A stretch of 64,000 nt of DNA from Kribbella soli (GCF_004331345.1 NZ_SJJZ01000002.1:310001-374000); one strand, 5' to 3'. Counted from the first letter of the stretch, positions 33,823 to 43,090 are shown. The notes: generated by a model from the letters alone, not told the origin. Made by a program: numbers and translations.

Positions 33823-34712
33823 ATGGACCCCATCGCTGCGCCGCCCGTCGATCTGGCCTGCCACGATCTCCCGGACGCCGCGATTCTTCAGCCCGGTCGA
33901 AGAACCCGGATCCGCACCTGGCCCGGTTCGGACTACCCCTTCCTGACCGGCCCACTCCGCGTCGAGGGCGTAAGCCCTGGCGACACCCTCGCCTTCCACC
34001 TCCACGCTCTTGAACTGGACGCAGTCGGTCATTACGGCTTCGCCACCACCACCAAACCCTGGGAGCCGTGGGCGGCGTCCTCCGCGAGTCCGCGGACCAG
34101 GAATACGCCGGCCGCGCCGAACTCCGCGGCGATCAGGTGATCCTCGACGGCCAACACGTCGTACCAGTTGCCCCGATGCTCGGCTGGCTCGGTCTGGTCC
34201 GGCCCGAACTGATCGCCGACCCCTGGGACCACGGCGGCAATCTCGACACCAAGGAGTTCGCCCCCGGCTCGACCCTCTATCTCCACGACGACATCGGGTC
34301 CGGCCGGTTCGTCATCGGCGACGCGCACGCCGCAATGGGCGATGGCGAAATCAGCGGCCAGGGCATTGAGATCGCCTCCTGGTGCGACCTCACCGTCGAG
34401 GTGATCCCCGCCACTTCCCCGCACCGTCCCATCGTCCGCACCCCCGATGCGATCATCCACCTCTGCAGCCGCTTCACCGAGAGAGACGCCTACACCCAAG
34501 CAATCTCCGACGCCGTCCACCACCTCGGGTTCACCCAGCAACTCGGCTTCGAGCGGGCCAACGCCCTCCTCAGCTTGATCGCCGACCTCCGCGTGTCGAG
34601 CGTCGTCTCTCACTCGCCTACCTACAAGCTCCTCGTCCCGTCGAGCTGGCTAGGCCCGATCGAAAACCTCCTAACCGTTGAGAAGCCGTTGCTGCCCTAC
34701 ACCCCCAGATGA
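33823..34712 (+). pseudogene. acetamidase/formamidase family gene with a frameshift
   Basis: Frame 1 (ATG 33823 to about 34056) encodes GRRTRIRTWPGSDYPFLTGP and VSPGDTLAFHLHALELD, the start of an acetamidase/formamidase. The rest continues in another frame from about 34059: LGAVGGVLRESADQEYAG, WDHGGNLDTKEFAPGSTLYL, and GDAHAAMGDGEISGQGIE with the conserved His/Asp residues. A single-base loss in the CCC run at 34057-34059 explains the break. The full protein would be about 295 residues, normal for the family. Whether decay or a sequencing error cannot be told. Confidence 0.7.
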
Positions 34713-35196
34713 TGGTCCCGCGATCCCTCGCGCCCGCTCACTCCCGGCACATCAACTCCTGTCCCTGCCAGTTAACCCACGGGAGCTCGGGTAGGGCTAT
34801 CGATCCACCGACCGTACCCACAACGAGCGTGGCGCCGGTGTTCGGAATCTGGTGCCGCCGCACGCATCGCCACCCTGGCCACCGGCGACTACTACCAGAC
34901 GAGTCCGTCTAGATGGTTATGGCCGGAAAGGAGGCGAGCGATGCGGTCCTGCGCCGCTGCGCGTATTTCAGGCTGGGGGTGGTGCGCGTATAGCGCGAGC
35001 TCCCCGTACATGTCATAGAAGTTCAACCGCTCGCGCAGATGCTCGCACGCCGGACGACGCGATTCGCGAGTTGCGGCAGTAGCGTGCGGCACCGCACGCA
35101 GAGCGGGATGCCCTTGCAAACCATTGGTGAACCGACTTGCTCCGCTGATGTACTGATGTCCGACCGTGAGTCTGCCCCGTGTCGGAGGTAGTAGTT
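34713..35196. other. 484-bp stretch without an intact gene
   Basis: No plus-strand frame looks coding. On the minus strand, 34892-35119 contains a possible gene remnant, listed separately. The right end carries GGAGG upstream of the methyltransferase start. Nothing else was recognised. Confidence 0.5.
34892..35050 (-). pseudogene. possible C-terminal remnant of an unknown protein
   Basis: The frame encodes HLRERLNFYDMYGELALYAH then HPQPEIRAAAQDRIARLLSG, with a helical, protein-like composition, and stops at 34892. No start or N-terminal domain fits upstream. The family is not recognised. Confidence 0.3.
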
Positions 35197-35952
35197 GTGA
35201 CGAGCTACAACGCGCTTGCCGAGGTGTACGAGTGGCTCATCTCGGATGCAAAGCTGACCCCGGCCGAGTTCGCTGCGTCGTTCGACGACGTCCTCAGTCT
35301 CCTGCCGCCGAACGCTCACGTCCTCGATTGTTCGTGCGGAACCGGACAGTTGGCGGTCGGCCTCGCCGGTCTTGGCATGCAGGTGGTCGCAACTGACGCC
35401 AGCGAAGCGATGGTTCGTCGGACTGCGGAGTTGTCTGAGGAATTCAGGGCACCTGTCCGGACATTGCGGGCGGACTGGCAAGAGTTGCCCGACCATTTCG
35501 ATGACGGCACCTTCGACATGGTGTTCTGCGTTGGCAACTCGCTGCACCATGCCGTGGGCGCGAGAGGCAGGGTTGCTGCTCTGGAGTCGATGTCACGGCT
35601 TCTGCGCCGTGGCGGGCGCTTGGTACTCACCTCCCGCACCTGGGAACTCGTGAGGGCCAGAGGTTCCCGGCTGGACATCAGCGACCGTCTTGTCCGCCGG
35701 AACGGCCGCAATGCCGTCGTGGTCTATCGCTGGGAGATTGCGTCACATTGGGAGGAGGAGCACCACATCGAGATTGCGGTCGCGCAAGTTGATGCGGCTG
35801 GGTCGGTGCTTGTCCGCTCGGAACTGCTGTCGTGCTGGCCCTACCGATACGACGAACTCGCAGCCGAGTTGCACCAGGTCGGACTCCGGACGGAAAGCAG
35901 CACGTACAACCCTGAGGCCGAGAACTACATGGTGGTGGCGAGCAAGGTATAG
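35197..35952 (+). CDS. class I SAM-dependent methyltransferase
   Basis: 251 residues from GTG 35197, which is 8 nt after GGAGG; an in-frame GTG at 35179 lies upstream of that site. It begins TSYNALAEVYEWLISDAKL, then motif I VLDCSCGTGQLAVGLA (CSCGTG), motif II VVATDASEAMV, acceptor DMVFCVGNSLHH. The NSLHH motif resembles the glycine N-methyltransferase-like group. Substrate unknown. Confidence 0.87.
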   Translation: MTSYNALAEVYEWLISDAKLTPAEFAASFDDVLSLLPPNAHVLDCSCGTGQLAVGLAGLGMQVVATDASEAMVRRTAELSEEFRAPVRTLRADWQELPDHFDDGTFDMVFCVGNSLHHAVGARGRVAALESMSRLLRRGGRLVLTSRTWELVRARGSRLDISDRLVRRNGRNAVVVYRWEIASHWEEEHHIEIAVAQVDAAGSVLVRSELLSCWPYRYDELAAELHQVGLRTESSTYNPEAENYMVVASKV

Positions 35953-36082
35953 ACAACGGGCTCACAGTCCCTGGCCGGACCGCGCGGTTGCTCGCAGGAG
36001 GCTTGCGCCCTCTCATCGCCGCGACCACCTACGCCGCCTACTACCAGTTACTCAACGGGGGGGGGGGTGCACGCCGGAGAGT
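35953..36082. other. 130-bp gap containing an 11-G homopolymer
   Basis: Between the methyltransferase stop and the stop of the ABM-type gene. G runs from 36057 to 36067 (11 bases). A plus-strand fragment before it reads LRPLIAATTYAAYYQLL, protein-like but without a recognisable gene. Homopolymers of this length are rare in actinobacterial genomes and prone to slippage. Confidence 0.45.
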
Positions 36083-36367
36083 TCAGGTCGTGGCTTTGAC
36101 TGCCACGATGTCCAGGCTGATGTTTCGAACTCCGGAGCGGGTCTGGTTCTCGGCGTTGCCACGAACACTGTCCGCGAAGGCCACGGCCGCATCGAGTTCG
36201 GAGAAGACGATGAACGTGTGTGACCGCGCCGGGTCCTCGTAGTCGCTCCAATAGCCCTTCGTCAGGCCGGGCAACTGGCTCACGCCGGCAACGATCCCTT
36301 CCAAGGCAGACTGTTGTGCCTCATCCCTAGCTCGATCCATTTCCCATACACCGACGACTGCGTACAT
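36083..36367 (-). CDS. small antibiotic-biosynthesis-monooxygenase-like (ABM/dimeric barrel) protein
   Basis: 94 residues from ATG 36367; the frame runs further upstream but that part lacks coding character. YAVVGVWEMDRARDE, GLTKGYWSDYED and SHTFIVFSELDAAVAFADSV match the ferredoxin-like ABM fold, similar in plan to the gene at 47213. These proteins can be cofactor-free monooxygenases, but many have unknown roles. It is divergent from the TerC-like gene. Confidence 0.75.
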   Translation of the reverse strand: MYAVVGVWEMDRARDEAQQSALEGIVAGVSQLPGLTKGYWSDYEDPARSHTFIVFSELDAAVAFADSVRGNAENQTRSGVRNISLDIVAVKATT

Positions 36368-36430
36368 AGCCGTCCCCCTCACCTGTGCCGATTCCAGCGT
36401 CTGTTTGGTGGTGCGGATGGGTGTCACTGC

Positions 36431-36451
36431 CCCACTGGCGATATTAGTGGG
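36431..36451. promoter_or_regulatory. small hairpin between ABM-like and TerC-like genes
   Basis: CCCACT (36431-36436) pairs with AGTGGG (36446-36451) around a 9-nt loop in the divergent intergenic region. A second weak stem (AGCCCG/CGGGTT) follows before the TerC gene. Either could be an operator or leader element. I looked for the manganese (yybP-ykoY) riboswitch core sometimes found before terC-type genes and could not confirm it. Confidence 0.3.
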
Positions 36452-36575
36452 TGCTCCCTGCGGTCCGACCGACTCCCCCGGTCTTCGACAACGTTGTGAC
36501 AAGAAGCCCGTCAAGCCGGGTTTTCAGTCGTTAGGCTCGGTAACAGATGGTTGCCCTCAACAACTGGAGGAGTGC

Positions 36576-37601
36576 GTGCTCGAGATCAGTGCCGTCACCT
36601 GGGCCGTCACCATCGGCCTGATCGTCGTCCTGCTGGCCGCTGACCTGCTGATCGCCGCGCTCCGGCCGCACCGGGTCGGGTTCCGCGAGGCCGCCGCCTG
36701 GTCGGTCTTCTACGTCCTGGTGGCGATCGCGTTCGGCCTGTGGTTCCTGAGCGCGTACGGCGGTGAGTTCGGGGCGGAGTACTTCGCCGGCTACATCGTC
36801 GAGAAGAGCCTGTCGGTCGACAACCTGTTCGTGTTCGTGATCATCATGACCACGTTCGCCGTACCCGAGGAGCACCAGCACAAGGTGCTGACGTTCGGCA
36901 TCGTGCTGGCGCTGGTGATGCGGGCGATCTTCATCGCGCTCGGTGCGACGTTGCTGTCGCTGTTCTCGTTCATGTTCCTGTTGTTCGGCCTGCTGTTGCT
37001 CTACACGGCCGTGCAGTTGTTCCGGCATCGCGCCGAGGATCCCGATGTCGAGAACAACGTCATCGTGAAGACCGCGCGCCGGGTGCTGCCGGTCAGCGAC
37101 GACTACGTCGGCGGCAAGCTGACCGCACGGGTCGGCGGCCGCAAGGTGGTCACGCCGCTGTTCGTCGTACTGGTCGCGATCGGCGGGGTCGATCTGCTCT
37201 TCGCGCTCGACTCGATCCCGGCGGTGTTCGGCGTCACCGAGGAGGCGTTCATCGTGTTCGCCGCCAACGCGTTCGCGCTGCTCGGCCTGCGGGCGCTGTT
37301 CTTCCTGGTCAAGGGGCTGCTGGACCGGCTCGTCTATCTGTCCGCCGGGCTCGCCGTCATCCTCGCCTTCATCGGCGTCAAGCTGATCCTGCACTGGGCT
37401 CACGTCGACATCGACGACCGGATCCCGGAGGTGTCCACCGCGATCAGCCTCGGTGTCATCATCGGCATCCTGACGATCGTCGTGGTCGCCAGCCTGATCA
37501 AGACCCGCAACGACCCCACCGCCAAGGCCCACGCCGGCTCCCTGCACGGTCACCGCGAGAACCAGCACACCCCGGCCGGTCAGCCGGGAGATGCTGACTG
37601 A
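36576..37601 (+). CDS. TerC family integral membrane protein
   Basis: 341 residues from GTG 36576, chosen because GGAGGAG lies 5-11 nt upstream. About nine membrane helices; conserved TerC motifs: EKSLSVDNLFVFVIIM, PEEHQHKVLTFGIVLALVMR, LLFALDSIPAVFGVTEEAFI and ALLGLRALFFLV, with buried Asp residues. TerC/Alx proteins export or handle divalent metal (Mn2+, possibly loading secreted proteins) or contribute to tellurite tolerance. C-terminal 35 residues are hydrophilic and His-rich. Confidence 0.92.
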   Translation: MLEISAVTWAVTIGLIVVLLAADLLIAALRPHRVGFREAAAWSVFYVLVAIAFGLWFLSAYGGEFGAEYFAGYIVEKSLSVDNLFVFVIIMTTFAVPEEHQHKVLTFGIVLALVMRAIFIALGATLLSLFSFMFLLFGLLLLYTAVQLFRHRAEDPDVENNVIVKTARRVLPVSDDYVGGKLTARVGGRKVVTPLFVVLVAIGGVDLLFALDSIPAVFGVTEEAFIVFAANAFALLGLRALFFLVKGLLDRLVYLSAGLAVILAFIGVKLILHWAHVDIDDRIPEVSTAISLGVIIGILTIVVVASLIKTRNDPTAKAHAGSLHGHRENQHTPAGQPGDAD

Positions 37602-37654
37602 TCAACTGACGGCTCGGTTGGTGCGAGAAGGATCCTCTGGTTCAGAATTGATGG

Positions 37655-37996
37655 ATGGACGATCCGCGCGCTCAACTCGAGCGTGAGCGGCAAAAGACGA
37701 TCGACCGCTTGGCGAACCTGACCGAGGACTTCGACAGAGTCGTGGCTGCCTCGCGCGACAGCAATGCCGACGACGAACACGATCCCGAGGGTTCAACGAT
37801 CGCCTTCGAGCGGTCCCAGCTCGGCGCACTGGCCGAGCAGGCCCGGAAGGCCCTCACGGAGATCGATGCCGCACTGGCACGCCTTACGGCCGGAACCTAC
37901 ACAACGTGTGAGCGCTGCGGCCAACCGATCTCGAACGAGCGGCTCCAGGCGCGTCCGATGGTCCGCACCTGCATCGCCTGTGCATCCGGCGACTGA
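37655..37996 (+). CDS. TraR/DksA C4-type zinc finger protein
   Basis: 113 residues. N-terminal coiled coil (LERERQKTIDRLANLTEDF onward) followed by a C4 zinc finger, CERCGQPISNERLQARPM then CIAC. DksA-like proteins bind RNA polymerase through its secondary channel; actinobacterial members of this size are often called RbpA-unrelated DksA/TraR proteins of unknown target. It lies 53 bp downstream of the TerC gene on the same strand. Confidence 0.9.
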   Translation: MDDPRAQLERERQKTIDRLANLTEDFDRVVAASRDSNADDEHDPEGSTIAFERSQLGALAEQARKALTEIDAALARLTAGTYTTCERCGQPISNERLQARPMVRTCIACASGD

Positions 37997-38051
37997 CAAC
38001 CCCTCCCCTGGCCCACTCTCAGCCGCGAAAAGACATCCCGAGAGGTCCGGT

Positions 38052-39236
38052 ATGCGCTACCCGTTGACGATCGAGCGACAAAACGCCGTACTGGACGGAC
38101 TCACGTCCATCTGTGGGCGGCGACCCGTGATCGTCGATGCGCAGCAGGTCGGTCACGACTGGGCACCTGTCACTCGGCTGGTGTTCGACCGTGACCTGTC
38201 CGGCCTGGGCAGCGATCCGGCTGGAGGTCCAGGACGAACGGTCATCGTCAAAACCAGGCGAGTGGAAGGCGAAGGCCACGGCGGACCGGCCTATCTGCGG
38301 CGAGAGGCCGCCGGGCTGCGCACCGCAGTCCTCAGCGACGTGGCTGCACGTGTGATCCTGACCGACGACCAAGCCGGCGTCGTCGTCCAGTCAGACCTCG
38401 GGACGTGGCCAAACCTGGAGACAGTGCTGCTCGGCAACGACCCCGAGCGGGCAGCCACCGCGATGGTGAACTTTGCGGAAACCATAGGGCGGCTCCACGC
38501 CACCACACTGGACCGTCGCATCGAACACGACCTGGCACTGGCAGAGTTCGGCTCCGCCGACGTCACCACAGGCGAGCGAGCCGGAACAGGAGGCACCCGC
38601 CGATGGCACCTCGTCGAACAGGCCTGCGCAGAGCTGGGATTCCCAGACGCCCGCACCGCGCGGGACGACGTCGCCTTCGTCCGCTCACAACTGGACGCAC
38701 CAGGCCAGTACGCCGCCTTGGTGCACAACGACCTCAACCCGACGAACGCCCTGGTCACTGACCGAGGCATCCTGTTGGTCGACTTCGAAGGCTCTGGTTT
38801 CGGGCACATCGGTTTCGACGCCTCGTTCCTGCACTACCCCTTCCCACACCACAGCGCGAACTGGTCCGTGCTACCAGAACCGATCACCCAAGCCGCAGAC
38901 CACGCCTACCGCAACACGCTCGCAACCTCCCTCGCTGCGGACGCGTTGCACGGGTACGACCAGATGCTCGCAGTTGGTGCGGCAGCAGCACTCGCCAGCA
39001 GAGTGACCCGCCTTCCGCTGGTCGCCCGAACCGACCAGACCCCACACGACAGTTGGCGCCGTCGTGCACAGCTTGTCCAGCAGATCGGCGTGTTGAATCG
39101 GCTGACCGATCGTGCTGGCACCCTGCCGGACCTGGCGCGCTGGTTCTGCGAACTGGCCGACGCCATGACAGAGCGCTGGACCGACGCCACCCAACCCCCA
39201 CCGAGGCTCTTTCCCGCCTTCGCGGACCACGACTAG
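38052..39236 (+). CDS. APH-family phosphotransferase
   Basis: 394 residues from ATG 38052 (GAGAGG upstream); longer upstream frame is a shadow of the DksA gene. VIVKTRRVEGEGHGGPAYL provides the ATP lysine, LVHNDLNPTNAL the catalytic loop (HND in place of HGD; Asp and Asn kept) and LVDFEGSGFGH the metal-binding Asp. A 110-residue helical C-terminal part is long for the family. Substrate unknown. Confidence 0.85.
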   Translation: MRYPLTIERQNAVLDGLTSICGRRPVIVDAQQVGHDWAPVTRLVFDRDLSGLGSDPAGGPGRTVIVKTRRVEGEGHGGPAYLRREAAGLRTAVLSDVAARVILTDDQAGVVVQSDLGTWPNLETVLLGNDPERAATAMVNFAETIGRLHATTLDRRIEHDLALAEFGSADVTTGERAGTGGTRRWHLVEQACAELGFPDARTARDDVAFVRSQLDAPGQYAALVHNDLNPTNALVTDRGILLVDFEGSGFGHIGFDASFLHYPFPHHSANWSVLPEPITQAADHAYRNTLATSLAADALHGYDQMLAVGAAAALASRVTRLPLVARTDQTPHDSWRRRAQLVQQIGVLNRLTDRAGTLPDLARWFCELADAMTERWTDATQPPPRLFPAFADHD

Positions 39237-39281
39237 CAAGCGGGGGTCTCCGCTGTCGGCGGCTGCTTCTAGCATCGCCGT

Positions 39282-40343
39282 ATGACTAACAACGGGGCCC
39301 TCGGTGACGACGGCCGCGACTCGCGGCGGGAGCTGGAGCCTCCTTTGTCGACCTTGCTGGCGCAGGCGCTGATCGCGTACCGGATCGAGCTGGATAACGA
39401 GTTCGAGGGACAACTGGCGCGGTCGGGATTCCCCGGGTTCAAGCTGCCTGTCGTGTTCTGGCCGCTGCTACGCCACGTCGACGATCCGGGAACGACGGTC
39501 GTCGCGCTGCTCGAGCGGACGGGCTGGACCGAGAAAGATCTGTTCCCGATGATCGGCGGCGTGGAGCGGTGGGGGTACGTCGAGGTGCGGCTCGAGGCCG
39601 ATGAGCCGATCCGGGAACCGTCGAGGGACGGATACGGCAGCAGTCGCCGGCTGCGCGGCACCTCGGTGCTCGTCCCGAAGGCTGTCTGTCGCCGCGCCAA
39701 GGAACTCTGGCCGCCGATCATCGCGGCGACGGACGATCGGTGGACGGAACGCTTCGGCCGGGACGCGATGGGTGAGCTGCGAAGCTCGCTGGCGGCAATC
39801 ACGGGAACGGCCGCGGAAGGTTCGATCGCTGATCCGCCTGCGGCCGCGCTGGAGGCCTTTGCACGGGAGGTTGAGACGGATTCGCCGCTGCCGATGGCGA
39901 TCGCCGCGAACTTCCTGCCTGCCCTCAGTGCCGACCCGATCCGGGTCCGGGAGCTGCCCTTGCGGACCGGGGTGACCGGCCGGCCGGTGGTCCCGGCGCT
40001 CGGGGTGCTGGAAAGGTCGGGAATGATCACTGTAAGTCCGGCCGAGACAGGCCGCGGCAAGGTTGTCACCTTGACCCCGGCAGGGCTGCGGGAGCGTCAC
40101 GCCTACGCCGAGCGGGTGACTCAGGTCGAACGGACCTGGCGTGCCCGGCATGGTGCGGCCGTGATCGAAGCCCTGCGCGGCGCCCTCGAAGCGATGAGGT
40201 CCCGACTCGCCGACGGCCTGCACCCGCCGGAGGGATGTTGGCGGGCAAGCCGAGAGTACGCGGCGCAGACCAGGGCGATCCTCGATGACCCGCGCTCAGC
40301 CCTGCCCCGGCATCCTGTCGGCCCCTGGCTCACAACCAGCTGA
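39282..40343 (+). CDS. tandem winged-helix transcriptional regulator (MarR-like halves)
   Basis: 353 residues. Two similar halves each have a winged helix: first near VVALLERTGWTEKDLFPMI with wing ERWGYVEV, second near IRVRELPLRTGVTGRPVVPA with wing RSGMITVSPAE then GKVVTLTPAGL, the (K)xxxLT(P/E)xG end of MarR wings. A long helix (ERVTQVERTWRARHG) ends it. A fused two-domain regulator of this kind would bind DNA as a monomer or a pseudo-dimer. No obvious target besides neighbours. Confidence 0.7.
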   Translation: MTNNGALGDDGRDSRRELEPPLSTLLAQALIAYRIELDNEFEGQLARSGFPGFKLPVVFWPLLRHVDDPGTTVVALLERTGWTEKDLFPMIGGVERWGYVEVRLEADEPIREPSRDGYGSSRRLRGTSVLVPKAVCRRAKELWPPIIAATDDRWTERFGRDAMGELRSSLAAITGTAAEGSIADPPAAALEAFAREVETDSPLPMAIAANFLPALSADPIRVRELPLRTGVTGRPVVPALGVLERSGMITVSPAETGRGKVVTLTPAGLRERHAYAERVTQVERTWRARHGAAVIEALRGALEAMRSRLADGLHPPEGCWRASREYAAQTRAILDDPRSALPRHPVGPWLTTS

Positions 40344-40485
40344 CTGCCCATGGGCCTCCCCCGGCGCCCGACCGGGCCAGCACTCAAACGCTGGATGCCG
40401 CCAGAAGGACTCCAGGTTGGCACGGTGGACGAGTCGGGCGGGTGGCCGTCATCCTCGGGGCAGGCCGACTTCGAGGGGAATAGCA

Positions 40486-40965
40486 ATGAACCTGGGCTTC
40501 GAGCGGATCTTGCAGGTGAAGATCCCGGTGGCGGATCTCCAGCACAGTGTCAACTGGTATCGGCGGGTGTTCGGGCTGCGGCTGGCCTGGGAGTTCGGCG
40601 AGCCGGGCGTCGTCACCGGCGCGGTTCTGACCGATGACGCCGAGCGGTTTCTCATCGGTCTGCGGCGGCTCGACACCGTGCCCGGCGAGCCGTCGTTGGC
40701 CGGCTTCGACGTCGTCAGCCTCGGTGTGCCGTCCGTCGACGTATTGAAGGCGCTGGCCGAGCGTTTCGACGAACTCGGCGTGGAGCACGGCCCGCTGTTC
40801 GACCGTGGGCCGGGAGGTGGAGTGCAACTCGACGTACCGGACCCCGATGGCACGGTGATCCGGATCCTGTCGCCGTTCGGGGAGCACGCGCCGTTCACCG
40901 GCGTCGAGTTCGGGCCCGACGGGGCACCCACCTTCTACACGACCCCGCACCTGGAGCTGGACTGA
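40486..40965 (+). CDS. VOC family protein (glyoxalase/bleomycin resistance fold)
   Basis: 159 residues from ATG 40486, preceded by GAGGGG. The VOC pattern is visible: QVKIPVADLQHSVNWYRRVFG, GLRRLDTVP, and the C-terminal QLDVPDPDGTVIRILSP with a Glu/Asp metal-type ligand. Could bind a drug or small metabolite or act as a lyase/dioxygenase. It precedes the LLM oxidoreductase at 41055 on the same strand. Confidence 0.85.
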   Translation: MNLGFERILQVKIPVADLQHSVNWYRRVFGLRLAWEFGEPGVVTGAVLTDDAERFLIGLRRLDTVPGEPSLAGFDVVSLGVPSVDVLKALAERFDELGVEHGPLFDRGPGGGVQLDVPDPDGTVIRILSPFGEHAPFTGVEFGPDGAPTFYTTPHLELD

Positions 40966-41054
40966 GTTCTTGGGCGGGTTGTCGGATTCTGGGTGGTGGG
41001 TTCGTGGATAGAGCAACCGGACCGAACAAGGTCCCAGACTCGAGGAGAACCACG

Positions 41055-41873
41055 ATGAACGACCAGGCCAGGCGAGTAACCAGACCATTCCGGTTCGGCG
41101 TCGTTGCGCCGATCGGTTCTGACCTGCCGACGTGGCGGGACCGCGTGCGCCGCATCGCCGACAGCGGTTACTCAACGTTACTGATGCCCGACGTTCCTAC
41201 CTGGCAACCAGCACTTGCCCCCACGCTGGCAACCGCGGCCGCGCTCACTGACCTGCGGATCGGCTCGTGGGTCTATGCCGCCGCGCTGCGCGAACCATGG
41301 AGCACGGCATGGGAGGCACACTCACTCTCAGTACTCACGGAAGGCCGCTTCGAAATGGGCATCGGCGCCGGCCGGCCCGGGATCGAGGTCGAGCTGGGGC
41401 TGCCTGCCGTCTCCCCCGCTGAGCGTCGCGCCAGGATGCGCGAGACCGTGGCCACCCTGCGTACGTTCGACGGCCCCGATCTGCACACGCCGGTTGTCAT
41501 GGCAGTGAGCGGACCGAAGTCGCAGGCGCTGGCGCTCGAAGTCGCTGACGCAGTCACGTTCGTACTTTCACCGGAGGATGATCGGGTCGAAACCACGAAC
41601 CGGGTACGCGACTTTGCTGGGACCAGGGACATCGAACTCGTCCAGCACGTCTCTGTCGTAGGTGACGGGGTCGCTCCGTTCATGGCGCCGCCCACCCTCG
41701 ACACCGCGGCGCTTCGCGCGGCCGACTCGCTCCTCATCCTTCCGAGTGACCCCGCGGCAGCCGCCGGAGAAATCCAACGACGTCGCGAGGAGATCGGCTT
41801 CTCCTACTTCGTCATCGGCGCCGACTTCGCCGACACACTCGCGCCGGTCGTGGCCGAGCTGGCCGGACAGTAG
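41055..41873 (+). CDS. LLM class flavin-dependent oxidoreductase
   Basis: 272 residues from ATG 41055 with GAGGAGA upstream. Luciferase-like barrel: FRFGVVAPI at strand 1, YSTLLMPDVP, TDLRIGSWV, STAWEAHSLSVLTEGR and FEMGIGAGRPGIEVELG. Belongs to the F420/FMN-dependent group but differs clearly from the gene at 4596. Substrate unknown. Confidence 0.87.
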   Translation: MNDQARRVTRPFRFGVVAPIGSDLPTWRDRVRRIADSGYSTLLMPDVPTWQPALAPTLATAAALTDLRIGSWVYAAALREPWSTAWEAHSLSVLTEGRFEMGIGAGRPGIEVELGLPAVSPAERRARMRETVATLRTFDGPDLHTPVVMAVSGPKSQALALEVADAVTFVLSPEDDRVETTNRVRDFAGTRDIELVQHVSVVGDGVAPFMAPPTLDTAALRAADSLLILPSDPAAAAGEIQRRREEIGFSYFVIGADFADTLAPVVAELAGQ

Positions 41874-41959
41874 GCGGCGCACGGCTCCCTGCAGTGCTGA
41901 ACCATGACTTCCACGGTCCTTGGCCCGCGATAGGAGTTAAGAGAACCTGCAGATACGAG

Positions 41960-42613
41960 CTATCCCAAAGGACCGGGTCCGGCGATAGCCTCCACAACCT
42001 CCAGATAGCGGCGAACCGCGGCTGCGGCTGTCTCGTTTCCTTCAATCTGCGAGAGTACGACGGACAGGCTGGCTCCGAGTCCGACGTCCGTGGGCGCGTC
42101 TAGCATCGATGCCATCGCCGCGGCCTTCTCGAAGTCGCCTCGAGCGATGTGCTTCGCCGCCAACGGCAGCATTGCGAGGGCGAACACATCCGGGTCCGGC
42201 GCAGGCCCCGGCAGACCTCGGCCCACCAGCTCAAGCGTCTCCGACAGGTCGAGGCTCCCAGCCACCCCGGCACCGGCCAGCAGCCGAGATTCTCGAGGCA
42301 CCGGCGCATCCGACGGCCACAGGTACCAGTCAACCCACAGCGGGAGCGACCCAATGTCATACATCGCCCCGACATACCCGCCGCCAACAGGTCCGTTGCC
42401 CGGCATCTCAAGGGTCAAGAGCGCCTCGTTGAGCAGGCACTCTCCGCCGACAACGATGATGTCCACATCACTCCACTCATCGCCCCTCCCGGACCCGAGT
42501 GAACCAACCAACCAGACTCCTTCGGCTCGCAGCGCCGACACAGTGTCCGCCAACCATCGTGTCCGCCCAGCAGCCAGCGCAGCCACCATGTTCCGTGCCT
42601 CATCTCGCGTCAC
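41960..42613 (-). CDS. nucleotidyltransferase-domain protein
   Basis: 217 residues from GTG 42613. The Pol-beta-type nucleotidyltransferase signature is WLVGSLGSGRGDEWSDVDII, with GSLGSG and the metal-binding SDxD. A helical C-terminal part follows. Family members add nucleotides to small molecules (for example aminoglycosides) or act as toxins; no antitoxin partner is evident, so small-molecule modification is preferred. Divergent from the NUDIX gene at 42680. Confidence 0.8.
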   Translation of the reverse strand: MTRDEARNMVAALAAGRTRWLADTVSALRAEGVWLVGSLGSGRGDEWSDVDIIVVGGECLLNEALLTLEMPGNGPVGGGYVGAMYDIGSLPLWVDWYLWPSDAPVPRESRLLAGAGVAGSLDLSETLELVGRGLPGPAPDPDVFALAMLPLAAKHIARGDFEKAAAMASMLDAPTDVGLGASLSVVLSQIEGNETAAAAVRRYLEVVEAIAGPGPLG

Positions 42614-42679
42614 GCCACGGACGCTATCCGGCCTGCCGCCGGAGCCGTGAGTGTCGGACGCCGTGGCTAGTGTGCCTGC

Positions 42680-43087
42680 ATGGTCGCTCTGATTCCGATA
42701 TCGGTTGCTGTTCTTGTGCGTGACGGTCTCGTGCTTCTCGTGCATCGGCATCCGTCGCGTCGGTGGTATCCCGACAGTTGGAGCTTCTCCGCCGGCGGAC
42801 ACGTCGAGCCTGGCGAGTTGCCTCAGCAGGCCGTCAGCCGGGAATGCCTCGAAGAACTCGGTGTCCACGTCCACGACCCTGAGGCCGTCCCGATGACGGT
42901 CAGCGACCCGACCCTCGACGTACACGCGTTCCTCATCACGCGCTGGGACGGAGAACCAGTCAACGCCGCACCCGAGGAGCACGACGATCTTCGCTGGTTC
43001 CGGCCCAGTGAACTCGCGGACCTGAAGATGGCCCACCCGGAGAGCCTGCAGAGCCTCCTGAACGCCGTCCGGCTAGCAACGGATTGA
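42680..43087 (+). CDS. NUDIX hydrolase
   Basis: 135 residues. Full NUDIX box GGHVEPGELPQQAVSRECLE then ELGV, MutT-like core with FSAGGH. N-terminus IPISVAVLVRDGLVLLVHRH is typical. Predicted nucleotide pyrophosphatase. Followed 3 bp later by the stop of the convergent PH-domain-like membrane protein gene. Confidence 0.88.
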   Translation: MVALIPISVAVLVRDGLVLLVHRHPSRRWYPDSWSFSAGGHVEPGELPQQAVSRECLEELGVHVHDPEAVPMTVSDPTLDVHAFLITRWDGEPVNAAPEEHDDLRWFRPSELADLKMAHPESLQSLLNAVRLATD

Positions 43088-43090
43088 CCG

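Noticed and set aside
36576..36600. Manganese riboswitch (yybP-ykoY) before the TerC gene
   Set aside because: The conserved core could not be matched in the leader by eye; only small hairpins are present.
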